Of a stretch of DNA of 64,000 bases, positions 24,273 to 33,540 are shown piece after piece. Source of the stretch: Agapanthus africanus (taxonomy: Eukaryota > Streptophyta > Magnoliopsida > Asparagales > Amaryllidaceae); contig JASDDO010000026.1 in assembly GCA_030015575.1 (NCBI GenBank), forward strand, positions 452,019,096-452,083,095, given 5' to 3'. Within the stretch, counting starts at the first letter, position 1. The number at the start of each line of letters is the position of its first letter. The notes beneath the pieces are model-generated. The model was not told the origin of the DNA. It worked only from the letters and a program-made list of their open reading frames with translations, and did no database searches. The position numbers and the translations under genes are program-made.

Positions 24273-25798
24273 TTGTTGAGATATGATATGCAGGATCGTC
24301 GTGATTGAGTAGCCCGGGGTTTTATGTGAGATGAGAGTTTTTAATTTCATTCACGTAAAATTAATTGTATGTAATATTCATTTATTTGGGGCACTTCCGG
24401 ATTGAGGATGATGTCACCATTGTTTTATATTATTTACTTTTCCGCGTTAGGATTGACCCAAGGAGGGGAGCACAAGTGACCGGGTTCTAGGGTTCTGTGG
24501 GGGGCCATCTCAAGGAGTCGAGACCAGGTGTCCTAAACTCTTGAATTGGTAGGGTCACTTGCCACTCTCGTAGAGGTCTAAGGGTGTGCGCTTGGATATT
24601 TATCGCGACCGAGGAATCCGTATATTCTATTGTTGGCTAACTACAAAATGCGGACCTCCTAGTATATCCTGTATTTTCATATACGTGCTTCTGCTGTTGA
24701 TATTTTGTGATGTAATCACTTTATTTGTTGAGACGAATGGTGTATTATATATATGATATATAATAAACATTGCTTATGTTTTACATCCGCGCTAGTCCCG
24801 CCCCGCTATGCCATTAGTTAAGTAACCTGACGGGACATTGCGACGAATGCGGATGGTATAAGCGTACGTTCTATTTTTGTTTCTTTTCTGTGATGGCTTA
24901 AGGACTTAAATGATGGGACTGCATTAATGAGATTAATGTAAAGAAAAATGGACCTAAAAGATGTTGTAAAATCGGATTTGAAACCTACTCGGCTTTTTAT
25001 GAAAAAGCAAATTTTCAAAGTGCGGAGCTTAAGCCACTCCTTTTAAACCCATTTGATTCTACAACGATATCAAGTTCAAAGCATTAAAAGTTTTCTTAAA
25101 AACTATTCGCAGCCCTCCGTCATTTTAGGAAGTAGAGTACTTAGTATTCGTGCTGCGTATTTTGATTATAGTTAAGTCACAGTGTACGGTAGCTAAATGA
25201 TGTCTTCCTACACTGCATATGATGCGATTAGTTAGGACATTCATATGATTATGTTGACTATAGTTAAGGGTCATATGGGTGAGTCTAGTTAATCATAAAA
25301 TGACGGGAAGAACTTGACTAGTACTTATGATATGTTGACCATAGTTAAGGTCATGAGTGCTAGGGGTAAAAACGATATCGTGAGTTCAAAGAGTTGAAAT
25401 TTGTAATGAGATTGCATACTTTCTATGTGATAGTAGGATCCTGATCCCACTGTGAGCAAGAGTTGCTCCCAGGAGAGTTTTGCACTTTACAATTAGCTAA
25501 CCCATTAGGTGTCTAGAAAGGTGTCAACGGGGCTACGGCTCTCGGAAAATGAGGTTTATTTTAATTAGGTCCGTGCGAAAGCACAGTGAACCTCCCTCAA
25601 AATACCGGCACTGGCCTGATTGAACGGTTAGCGAAGTTGTAGAATGTAATTAATCCTGGCTTGTTTTCTTTTCAAGGTTAGAAGGAAAATTTGATAAAAG
25701 CAGTGGGAGACATCGATTAGATAAGATAATAACTAATCTGATCTTTGCAAGACCTTTCACCGAGTGTATTCTTTTCTCTCTCTTAATGGAAGATACCA
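24273..25798 (+). other. Leader of copia element D (3' part)
   Basis: Plus-strand leader running into the gag start at 25799. It matches the leader of E from the GATCGTCGTG...AGCCCGGGGTTTTATGTGAG block onward. It contains the triple hairpins (25162-25348) and a GAAA-loop hairpin (25571-25586). Its 5' part, PBS and 5' LTR lie beyond elements C and A, left of the window. Confidence 0.82.
25162..25348 (+). ncRNA. Triple-hairpin RNA element in the leader of copia D
   Basis: TTGAT-TATA-GTTAA (25162-25175), TTGAC-TATA-GTTAA (25254-25267) and TTGAC-CATA-GTTAA (25335-25348), spaced 92 and 81 nt. Outer stems are CATATGA/TCATATG for hairpin 2 and CTTATGA/TCATGAG for hairpin 3. Bases differ from C and A, but pairing is kept through G-U and compensatory changes. 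Confidence 0.72.
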
Positions 25799-26637
25799 AT
25801 GACAGGCCTTAAGCTTTTACTAGATAAAAACAAGCTGACCGGACCGAACTATAAAGACTAGTTGAGGAACATTATAATTTTTGTCACATATGATAAGGTA
25901 TCATATGTCCTCACTGCCCCAGCCCCATCCATCCCAGGCCCTGAATCTTCTGTTGCGGATAGGGAGATCCGGAAAACGTGGGTTATTGACTGTGCCACTG
26001 CCAAATGCCTCGCGCTTGCATTGATGGACAATACACATCAAAAGCAGCACGAGGAGATGGATATTCAATCCATCTTTCTCCATACAAAAGAGTTGTATGG
26101 GGAGCAATCTCGTATCCTATGATACGAAATGTCTCGAAAGCTGTTTCAGATGCAGATGGCTCCTGGCACACTAGTAGGTGACCACGTTTTGAAGGTGATA
26201 TCTCTTATTGAAGAGCTTGAGGGCCTCGGATGGACAATGGAAAATGAACAATATGTTGATATTGTTCTACAGTCTCTTCCCTCTGCCTTTGCTCCATTCA
26301 TAGTGAACTTCAACATGCATAACATGGAAAAGTCACTACCCGAACTTTTCAATATGTTGAGAAGTGCGGAGAGCATGCTTAAGGCAAAGTCTCCCTCTCT
26401 GCTTGTTGGATAATCTTCCTCTTCTGTCTCAAAAGCCAAGGCCAAGGGAAAGAATAAGAAGAAATCCACGAAACCGAGAGGTGGAATCAAGAAGGCAAAA
26501 GGGAAAGACAAATCCAAAGCTGCGGAGTCGGGTAAAGGAGAATGTTTCTATTGCAAGAAGACGGGCACTGGAAGCGAAATTGTACTGAGTACTTGGATCT
26601 CAAAAAAAAGAAGCATGTTGATGCTTCCGCTTAAGGT
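25799..26637 (+). pseudogene. Copia element D gag
   Basis: Plus-strand UBN2-type gag starting MTGLKLLLDKNKLTGPNYKD. Blocks in order: TYDKVSYVL, RKTWVIDCATAKC, LYGEQSR, LKVISLIEEL, LPELFNMLRSAESML, a Lys-rich linker, and a zinc knuckle. Stops break it: TAG replaces the Trp of KDWLRN, another follows QSRIL, and one precedes SSSSVSK. The knuckle begins CFYCKKTG but a single-base deletion shifts the frame before HWKRNC. It is followed directly by protease. Confidence 0.88.
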
Positions 26638-27129
26638 GTGTTCCTAACTGAAAACTGTTTCTCTATTAACTTTGCTTCCTGGGTATTGGATACCGAATCG
26701 GGTTCTTATATCTGCAATTCTGTGCAGGGTCTGAAAAATAGCAGAGTTTTGAAGACTGGTGATCATACTCTCCGAGTTGGAAATGGTTCCAATGTCCATA
26801 CAGTTTTAGTGGGAGAGTATCACCTAGGGTTGCCATCGGGTTGTATATTGGTTTTGAACCCATGTTATTTTGTACCAAGCATGCTTTGTAATATAATATA
26901 TGTTTCTTTGTTAGACATTGAAGGCTATCATTTTGTATTGCAGCACAATGTTATGAACATTAAACTAAATCAAGAGTTGATTGGCTGTGGTACACTTAAT
27001 AACGGGAAATACGTTCTTAATCAACACATAATTTTCAACATACAACACACAAATAAAAGATAATTTTCAGAAATAAATGAAGCTTTTCTTTGGCATTGTA
27101 GACTTGGTCATATTAATAAAACAAGACTA
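26638..27129 (+). pseudogene. Copia element D protease and start of integrase
   Basis: Open for 141 codons (26638-27060). Protease blocks ENCFSINFASWVLDT, YICN, GDHTLRVGNG, CNIIYVSLLD and LNQELIGCGTLNNG are clear. The catalytic DTG reads DTE because of a GGA to GAA change at 26695-26697, so this copy cannot be an active protease. The HHCC integrase finger begins at about 27090 (WHCRLGHIN-like in another frame) and is cut by the 5' LTR of element E. It continues at 56291. Confidence 0.87.
27125..27129. repeat. Target site duplication of copia E, left copy (GACTA)
   Basis: GACTA precedes the TGTTAG start of the LTR and recurs at 56286-56290 after the LTR end CCCTACA. Joining the flanks restores the element D integrase region. 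Confidence 0.93.
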
Positions 27130-29320
27130 TGTTAGTTATGTATATGCCCTAGAGGCCATTATTGTACATATGATGTATATTATAGTGGATGCTTGGATAT
27201 ATATAGAGAGGACTTTCTTGCTCAACATGATAGTAGGCTATTTGGTTTCACTTTATCATAACATGTTGACTTATAATAGTTTACTGTCTTGCTCTCACAT
27301 GTTGATAAAGCCCGTAGGATATGTACTCGACTACTGGGACTATGATGAGATCATACTAGTAGGGCCAGGGTAGTCAATGAGTACATACTATAATTGTTCC
27401 TAGTCGAGAGTGTATCGAGACAGGGCATCGATACACCAGAGTAGACTAGCGCATACGCATCTTGACCCATATGATGGGCGATGGATGATCCCATATCTAT
27501 CGGTGTTTGACATCAAAGATGGTGTACGGGTGCTCAGTGGAGACTGGGTACACAGGACGGACTCACCGAGAACTCCCAGATGGTATTATACCTCACGTCA
27601 GATGGCAGTTCTCTGGTGACACTCGTACAGGTTAGTCTGTAGACCCGAGATCGTCATAGAGTCCTGTGTGATTCCAACTGTGCTTTGATTACCATCATAC
27701 CACGTCCAAGAGGGCTTGCAAAATGGTGGCTTTTGGGTACAGTCCCGAATCACATGGAGGCAATGAGCGATAGGAGGGGTTTCGTCTCTCCCGGTATAGG
27801 GAGTTGATGTTGTGCTGTGTTCGATTGGCTATAACTGGAAGTCACTGGCCAGGGCAGATATAGAGTACTACTGGTAAGTGTTTTCACTAGGTTCTCGACC
27901 TGTTATAAGCCTCACATCGACACGACTTATCGGTGACTGGGGTCTGACGTTTACCACCCCTAGACTAGATATGCGACATATCAGACGAAGAGACCGGACT
28001 GTACGGTAGTGTTACTGATTGGATTCACAGGAGAATGTACAGGCTTGCTTGTTAATCTTGTGATCGCTCAATACATGGGTGGCTGTTACGTTTAGCTGAC
28101 CGCTTGCAGCTTGTGGGTGTTTGATATAATCATCACCTACTGCCGGCGTATTGACGATTCTTTAGAGTCCTACACAGAGGTTTCTTGGCTCAAGCAAAAC
28201 GGAGTAGGAGCACATATGTGATATGTGCAGGACCGAGAATAATATGATATGAGATATCGTATTCTATTCTCGCGATATATGATATAGCTGGGTCATCGGA
28301 TCAAGTGTTGATTCTTTGAATCGGTACATGTTATTTTAGTCGGTTATATGCGATATAGCCGGATTGTCGTATTAAGTGTTGATTCGATAATTTAATGTAT
28401 AATTATATATGTGATATATTACATTACATTATCTAATATAAGCTCGCTTTATTGATTCATTTTCTCACCGGATAATACATTGATATATATGCGATATATG
28501 TTAATTGTATTATTTTCTTTTGTTACAAAAATATATTATATATGTGATATATAATATTGTAACAAGTTATGATTACAAATGCAACATGATTTGTGGAGAT
28601 TAAACATGGTTAGGGTTTGATTTGGGTTTGCATTTTCATGAAGCTTCTAGAAGCTTTATGTTTTGTTTTAAGCAAAGATATTTTGTGTTGATATTTTGGA
28701 GATATTATTTAACCCAACCCAAACCCTTAACTCTAGTCAATTCTCTACATGAGTTAATACTTGATATTATTAACTCAAGGTTGTTTTGTAACCAAAGTAA
28801 TAATTCATTATTCATCACAAAAGATTTCATCTTCTTCTTCCTTCTTGAAAAGCTTGCTAGCTTTTTGTAAAGTGATGAATTAGTGTGAGAATTTGAAAAT
28901 AAAAGAGAGCTAAATCCCTACTTCATCATCCTCATCTATTCTATCCACTTAGATTATGGTGTTCACTTCTCTAATACTTGATTAGAGAAGTGAGAGATTG
29001 AGTTAAAGATTTTTCAAGGTAGATCATCTTCGAAAAGGAAAACATCAAGCAAGCATGGCTCGTTCGGCTTGTGGAGCCTCTCTAGAGTCCGGAAGTTCAT
29101 GGATCGCGGCGAAGGGACTACTACTCAGAGCTAATGAAGCGAAGGAACGGACTACAAAGGTTGTAATCCCTTTCTCTTAGATATAAAGTTGTTTACATGC
29201 TTTGTTAACCCTAATTATCAAGCAAAGTTCCTCGCTTTAGGTTGTTCGGCACTTCAAAATTTTAAATTTTGCATGGTTAATGCCTTATAGACCCTTGTGA
29301 TAGTGCCTAGTAACCCTACA
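27130..29320 (+). repeat. 5' LTR of copia element E (2191 bp)
   Basis: Starts TGTTAGTTATGTATATGCCC, ends TAACCCTACA. The palindrome copy at 27843-27854 is mutated (CACTGGCCAGGG). A cluster of TATATGYGATATA-like motifs lies at about 28210-28550. It differs from the 3' LTR at roughly ten of the first 155 bases, so E is not a recent insertion. Confidence 0.92.
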
Positions 29321-29321
29321 G

Positions 29322-29334
29322 TGCTATCTGAGCC
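29322..29334 (+). promoter_or_regulatory. Primer binding site of copia E (degenerate)
   Basis: TGCTATCTGAGCC directly follows the LTR. It matches the initiator tRNA-Met site TGGTATCAGAGCC except at two positions. Confidence 0.85.
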
Positions 29335-29522
29335 AAGCTAGAGCATTAGGCGATGTGTATACGAAGTTAAAAGTCCGTTCAAACCCCGAAACGTCGATTT
29401 TGACCCCCTCTCTGGATATTTTTTAAAAATTTGTATTTTTCCGTATTAAAAATACTCAGAAAATTAAGCAGGGAATTCTAAGGATTACTGTGAAATACGA
29501 ACCTTTAATAGCCTCAAGTCGT

Positions 29523-29565
29523 CGCGGAACCGCGGCAAGAACATGCTTTGCGCGGCGGTTCCGCG
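29523..29565 (+). repeat. GC-rich hairpin about 200 nt after the PBS of copia E
   Basis: A left arm starting CGCGGAACCGCGGCA faces a right arm ending GCGGCGGTTCCGCG. It corresponds to the blocks in A, C and F. Confidence 0.7.
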
Positions 29566-30940
29566 GCCGTACTTGGGTATTAGGGACACGTATTTGTAGG
29601 TAACATCCATAGCTATTACTACATGCTTCTGGGAATTTTTAATCTTACTCAAGTGTTGAGTTTTCTGGAGATCTTTTATATTCGTTGATTCGATCGGAAA
29701 GTTTAACTTCGTTTAGTTTTTCGGGTAATTTAGAATCTGTTAAAAGATTCGAACGGATATCAATAACTCATTTTTTTCATGACGGAAAACTTTCAAGTGT
29801 TGAATTTTTCTCGAGTTTGAAACTTTCGGAAAAACATGCAAGCATATCTGTAGACCCTCTAGAAGAACGTAACCTTAACTCGATTATGTGACCGTCAAAA
29901 CTGCCACTGAACCCTAGGGTTTGTGGTAGTTTAGCGTTGCCACATGTGAGGCGTTGGTTTGACCCTTCTACGGCTGGTTCATTAGGGCTGTGACATGTTC
30001 TGCGATTTTTGAACTCCGCTCAAGTGTTGAGCTATTTGGGAAATCTTGGGTGTTTGATTATTCGATCGGAAATTTTAACTTTGTCTATTTATCTGGAATG
30101 TGATACAATATGTGGAATTCATATAGTTAGGCATGAAATGCGAAATATGTGATATTTCGGATTTAAGATGTCTAAAGTGATTGTGGATTCCAAATGTTAT
30201 AGTTTTACACTTTCTTTTTGTGACCGTAAGCGTAGTATGTGGTGTATCGCCGGCTTCGTTGCTATACATCAACGATAATCGGGATACGCATACTTGCTTA
30301 CGTTGATGATATGAAATATTATGTGTTGCTGTGATATGTTATATTGGATCGTCGTGTTCTGAATAGCCGGGGGTTTTATGTGAGATGAGCGTTTTTATTT
30401 TCATTCATGTAAAATTCATTGTATGTAATATTCTTTTATTGGGGAACTTCCGGGTTGAGGTTGATGTCACCATTGTATATTATTTACTTTTCCGCATTAG
30501 GTAGACCCGAGGAGGGGAGCAAAAATAACCGGGCTCTAGGGTCCAGTGGGAGGCCATCTCGAGGAGTCGAGACCGGGTCTCCTAACCCTAGAATTGGCAA
30601 TGTTACTTCCCGCTCTTGTAGGGGTCTAGGGATGTGGGTTTGGCTATTCATCGCGACCGTGGAATCCGTGTTTTATACAGGCTAGAAATAAAACACAGAC
30701 GTCCTAATATATCCAATATTTCATATGTTATCTTCTGCTGCAATGTTCTGTGATGAGATCATATTACTGCCTGAGACGAATACTTATACAATATATATGA
30801 TGATATATAAATATTACTGCTTTCGTTTCTTCTGTGATGCTTAGGAAGCATTAACTGATGGGATTTATTAATGAGATTAATAAAAGAAAAGAAACCTAAA
30901 AGATGTTGTAGAATCAAAACTTTATAAAAAGGGTAGCTAC

Positions 30941-31186
30941 AGTTTTGCTTTGCATAGCGGTATATATGATATACCCTGTACCTTATTCGATGAGGAAAGA
31001 GCCGAGATCCCTTCACCGGGAGTGACCTCTTTAGCAAATCTAGCAGATGCTACAAACTCACGGTTTAGTTTTTGATTGCTTCTATAGTTCTTGCTTTGCA
31101 CCGTGGTATTTGTGAAACATCCTGCACCTTATTCGATAAGGAAAGAGCCGAGATCTCTTCACCGGGAGTGACCTCTTTAGCGAAAC
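30941..31186 (+). repeat. Tandemly duplicated ~100-bp hairpin module in the leader of copia E
   Basis: Two copies (30941-31041 and 31087-31186, period about 146). Each carries CCTTAT-TCG-ATGAGG or its variant and TCAC-CGGGA-GTGA hairpins. The first copy also has GGTATAT-ATG-ATATACC. The same duplication exists in element F but not in C, D or A. Confidence 0.8.
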
Positions 31187-31330
31187 TAGAAAAGCCTCAA
31201 AAACACTCCTTTTTCAAAATCACTTGTTTCTACAACGATATCAAGTTCATTACGCTCAAGGTTTTCTGAAAAACCTGCGAAGCCCTCCGACATTTCAGAT
31301 AAGAAATACTTAGTATTCGTACTAGGTTTG

Positions 31331-31519
31331 TTGGCTTTCGTCAAGGCGTAGTGTGCGGTAGCTAACTATTGCTTATCTGTAGCATATGATGTGATTGGGT
31401 TAGGATAGTCGTACGGTTTTGTTGGTTTTCATCAAGGGTCGTGCGGGTAGGTTTAATTCAATCAAGAAATGTACGGGTTGAACTTGACTAGCGGACTATG
31501 GTTTGTTGGCATTCGTCAA
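31331..31519 (+). ncRNA. Triple-hairpin RNA element in the leader of copia E
   Basis: TTGGC-TTTC-GTCAA (31331-31344), TTGGT-TTTC-ATCAA (31422-31435) and TTGGC-ATTC-GTCAA (31506-31519), spaced 91 and 84 nt. Outer stems are TACTA/TAGTG, CGTACGG/TCGTGCG and CTATG/CATAG. They pair through several G-U and compensatory positions relative to F, A, C and D. Confidence 0.75.
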
Positions 31520-31742
31520 GGTCATAGCACGTTAGGGGTAAAAGCTTTATCGGGAATTTCAAGTGTTGAAATTTGCAATGAGATTGCATACCTTCTATGA
31601 GATAGATGAATCCCGATACCCACTGCGAGTAAGAGTTACTCTTAGGAGAATTTTACACAGAACAATTAGCCGATCAAGTAGGTGTCTAGAAAGGTGTTAA
31701 CGGGGTTTTGCCTTTGGGAAAACGAGGTTTATTTTAATTAGG

Positions 31743-31758
31743 TCCGTGCGTAAGCACG
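31743..31758 (+). ncRNA. GNRA-loop hairpin upstream of the gag region of copia E
   Basis: CCGTGC-GTAA-GCACGG, a 6-bp stem closed by a GNRA-type tetraloop. It is just before the conserved AACCTCCCTCAAAGTACC block. Counterparts are at 25571-25586 (D), 44355-44368 (F) and 19947-19962 (C, GAAA loop with weaker stem). Confidence 0.65.
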
Positions 31759-31938
31759 GGAACCTCCCTCAAAGTACCAACACTGATCTGGCTGAAAGAT
31801 TGACGAACTTGTAAGGTGTAATTAATCCCGGCTTGTCTTTCCTTTTAAGGTTTGAAGAAAGATTTGATTAAAACAATGGCAGACATCCTGATTAGATAAG
31901 ATAATAACCAATCTAATCTTGGAAGAGCATACGCTAAA

Positions 31939-32583
31939 GTGTTTTCTTCTCTCTCTCTCCAAGTAGCAACCAGGTCAGGCCTTAATCAAGATAATAATAT
32001 GGATGTATTGACTGAACCCGCTTATTATACTGAGCATGGGAACGTTGGTCCCGTTCTTTCTTATAAGTGTTATAAGACTGAGCAGGAAATAGGAGAATAT
32101 CTGGATTCTCACACCACCCAAAAAAAGAACAAGCATGTTGATGCATCTTCTTCAGGTGTGTTTGTTATCGAGAACTGTTTCTCAGTTCACTCTACGTCCT
32201 GGGTATTAGATACCGGATCGGGATCCCACATATGTAATATGTTACATGGGCTACGTAAAGGTAAAGAACTGGGAATGGGTGATCATTCCGTAAGAGTAGG
32301 AAATGGTGCAGATATTGCAGTCAAGGCTGTTGGCGAATATCACCTTGTATTACCAAGTAGTAATACATTGATTCTGAACGAATGCTATTATATACCGAAC
32401 ATGATGTGCAACGTTATATCAGTTTCTTTATTGAGTAAAGAAGGGTATAATTTTGTAATACAGGATAATGTTATGAACATCTTCCTAAATCAAAAGTTGA
32501 TTGGATCAGGCTCGTTACATAATGGCATATACATTCTCAATCAAACTACAGTCCTTAATATACAAAACACACTCAAGAGGTAG
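31939..32583 (+). pseudogene. Copia element E Gag remnant fused to protease (214 codons)
   Basis: The first ~75 codons replace a normal ~270-residue gag. Residues about 17-45 (GLNQDNN, then VLTEPAYYTEHGNV) align with the gag N-terminus GLKLLLD..LTGPNYKDWLRNV. The next block (CYKTEQEIGEYLD..KKNKHVDAS) aligns with the region around the zinc knuckle in D, but without CCHC cysteines. The gag core is thus deleted. The protease is intact-looking: SWVLDTGSGSHICN with catalytic Asp, then MCNVISVSLLSKEGY and LIGSGSLHNG. The open frame ends at TAG 32581-32583. The upstream ATG at 31939 may not be used. Element F has the same structure. Confidence 0.85.
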
Positions 32584-33540
32584 AGTTCAGAAATGAACGA
32601 ATCTTTCTTGTGGCATTGTAGACTTGGTCATATTAATGAGACATGGCTAGCTAAGTTACATAAGGATGGATATCTGAATCCGTTCGATTTTTCATCTTAT
32701 GACATTTGCTAGTCATGTCTCAAAGGCAAGATGACCAAAACTCCATTTAGTGGACATGGAGAAAGAGTTACGAAACTCTTGGGACTGATACATAATGATG
32801 TATGTTGTCCCATGTCTACACATGCCAGGAACGGTTCTTCATACTTCATTATATTCACTGACGATCTCTTAAGATACGGACATGTGTTCCTGATAAAAGA
32901 CAAGTCTGAAGCTTTTGAGAAATTCAGGGAATATAAGCACGAAGTATATAACCAAACGGGCAAAAGTATTAAGATTCTTCGATCTGATCGAGGAGGAGAA
33001 TACTTGAGCACTGAGTTCCTAGATTATCTAAAAGAGAATGGGATTCTCTCTCAGCTTACTCCTCCTTATACACCACAGCACAACGGTGTATCGGAGCGGA
33101 AGAATCGCACCCTATTAGATATGGTGCGCTCTATGATGAGCAATGCTATGTTGCCTATTTCCTTCTGGGGGTATGCGCTTGAGACAGCCATACACATATT
33201 GAATATGGTTCATCCCAAATCAGTGCCTGCCACTCCATATGAGATATGGAAGGGGAAGAGACCATCTCTTAAGTATGTTAAGATATGGGGTTGTCCGGCC
33301 TATGTCAAAAGGCACAATCTGGGCAAACTCGAGGCAAGGTCTGTCCTATGTAAGTTTGTAGGATATCCCAAGAACTCACAAGGGTATATCTTCTACCAAA
33401 CTGAGGAACAAAAGGTGTTTGTTTCTAGACATGCCACCCTTTTAGAAAAGGAATTTCTTGCAAAGGAAATTAATGGCTATGAGGTAGAACTGGAAGAAGT
33501 TCCAGCAACACAAACTACGACAGATGATTTAGTGGAACCA
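32584..33540 (+). pseudogene. Copia element E integrase
   Basis: Same frame as the protease, after the 32581 stop. The HHCC finger is WHCRLGHIN...C-x-x-C, with a TAG at 32710-32712 in place of the Gln of CQSC. An open frame starts at Met 32731. The rve core shows Asp in NDVCCPM (usual DVCGPM, so Gly is changed to Cys), Asp in SDRGGEYLS and Glu in HNGVSERKNRT: the D,D,E triad is complete. The GKRPSLKYVKIWGC and KCKFVGYPKNSQGY-like copia C-terminal blocks follow. Then comes the acidic linker to RT. Confidence 0.88.

Larger units (their letters stand above)
29335..31938 (+). other. Untranslated leader of copia element E
   Basis: About 2.6 kb without a coding frame. It carries a GC-rich hairpin (29523-29565), a CAAGTGTTGAG...CGATCGGAAA segment repeated near 29650 and 30015, and a tandem hairpin module (30941-31186). 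The triple hairpins follow (31331-31519), then a GTAA-loop hairpin (31743-31758). The normal gag start is destroyed: where D reads ACCAATGACAGGCCTT, this copy reads ACCAGGTCAGGCCTT. Confidence 0.82.

Noticed and set aside
19021..24290. Possible CRISPR-like or satellite array across the repeated copia segments
   Set aside because: Repeats are LTR and leader homologies with kilobase spacing, not regular short repeats with unique spacers.
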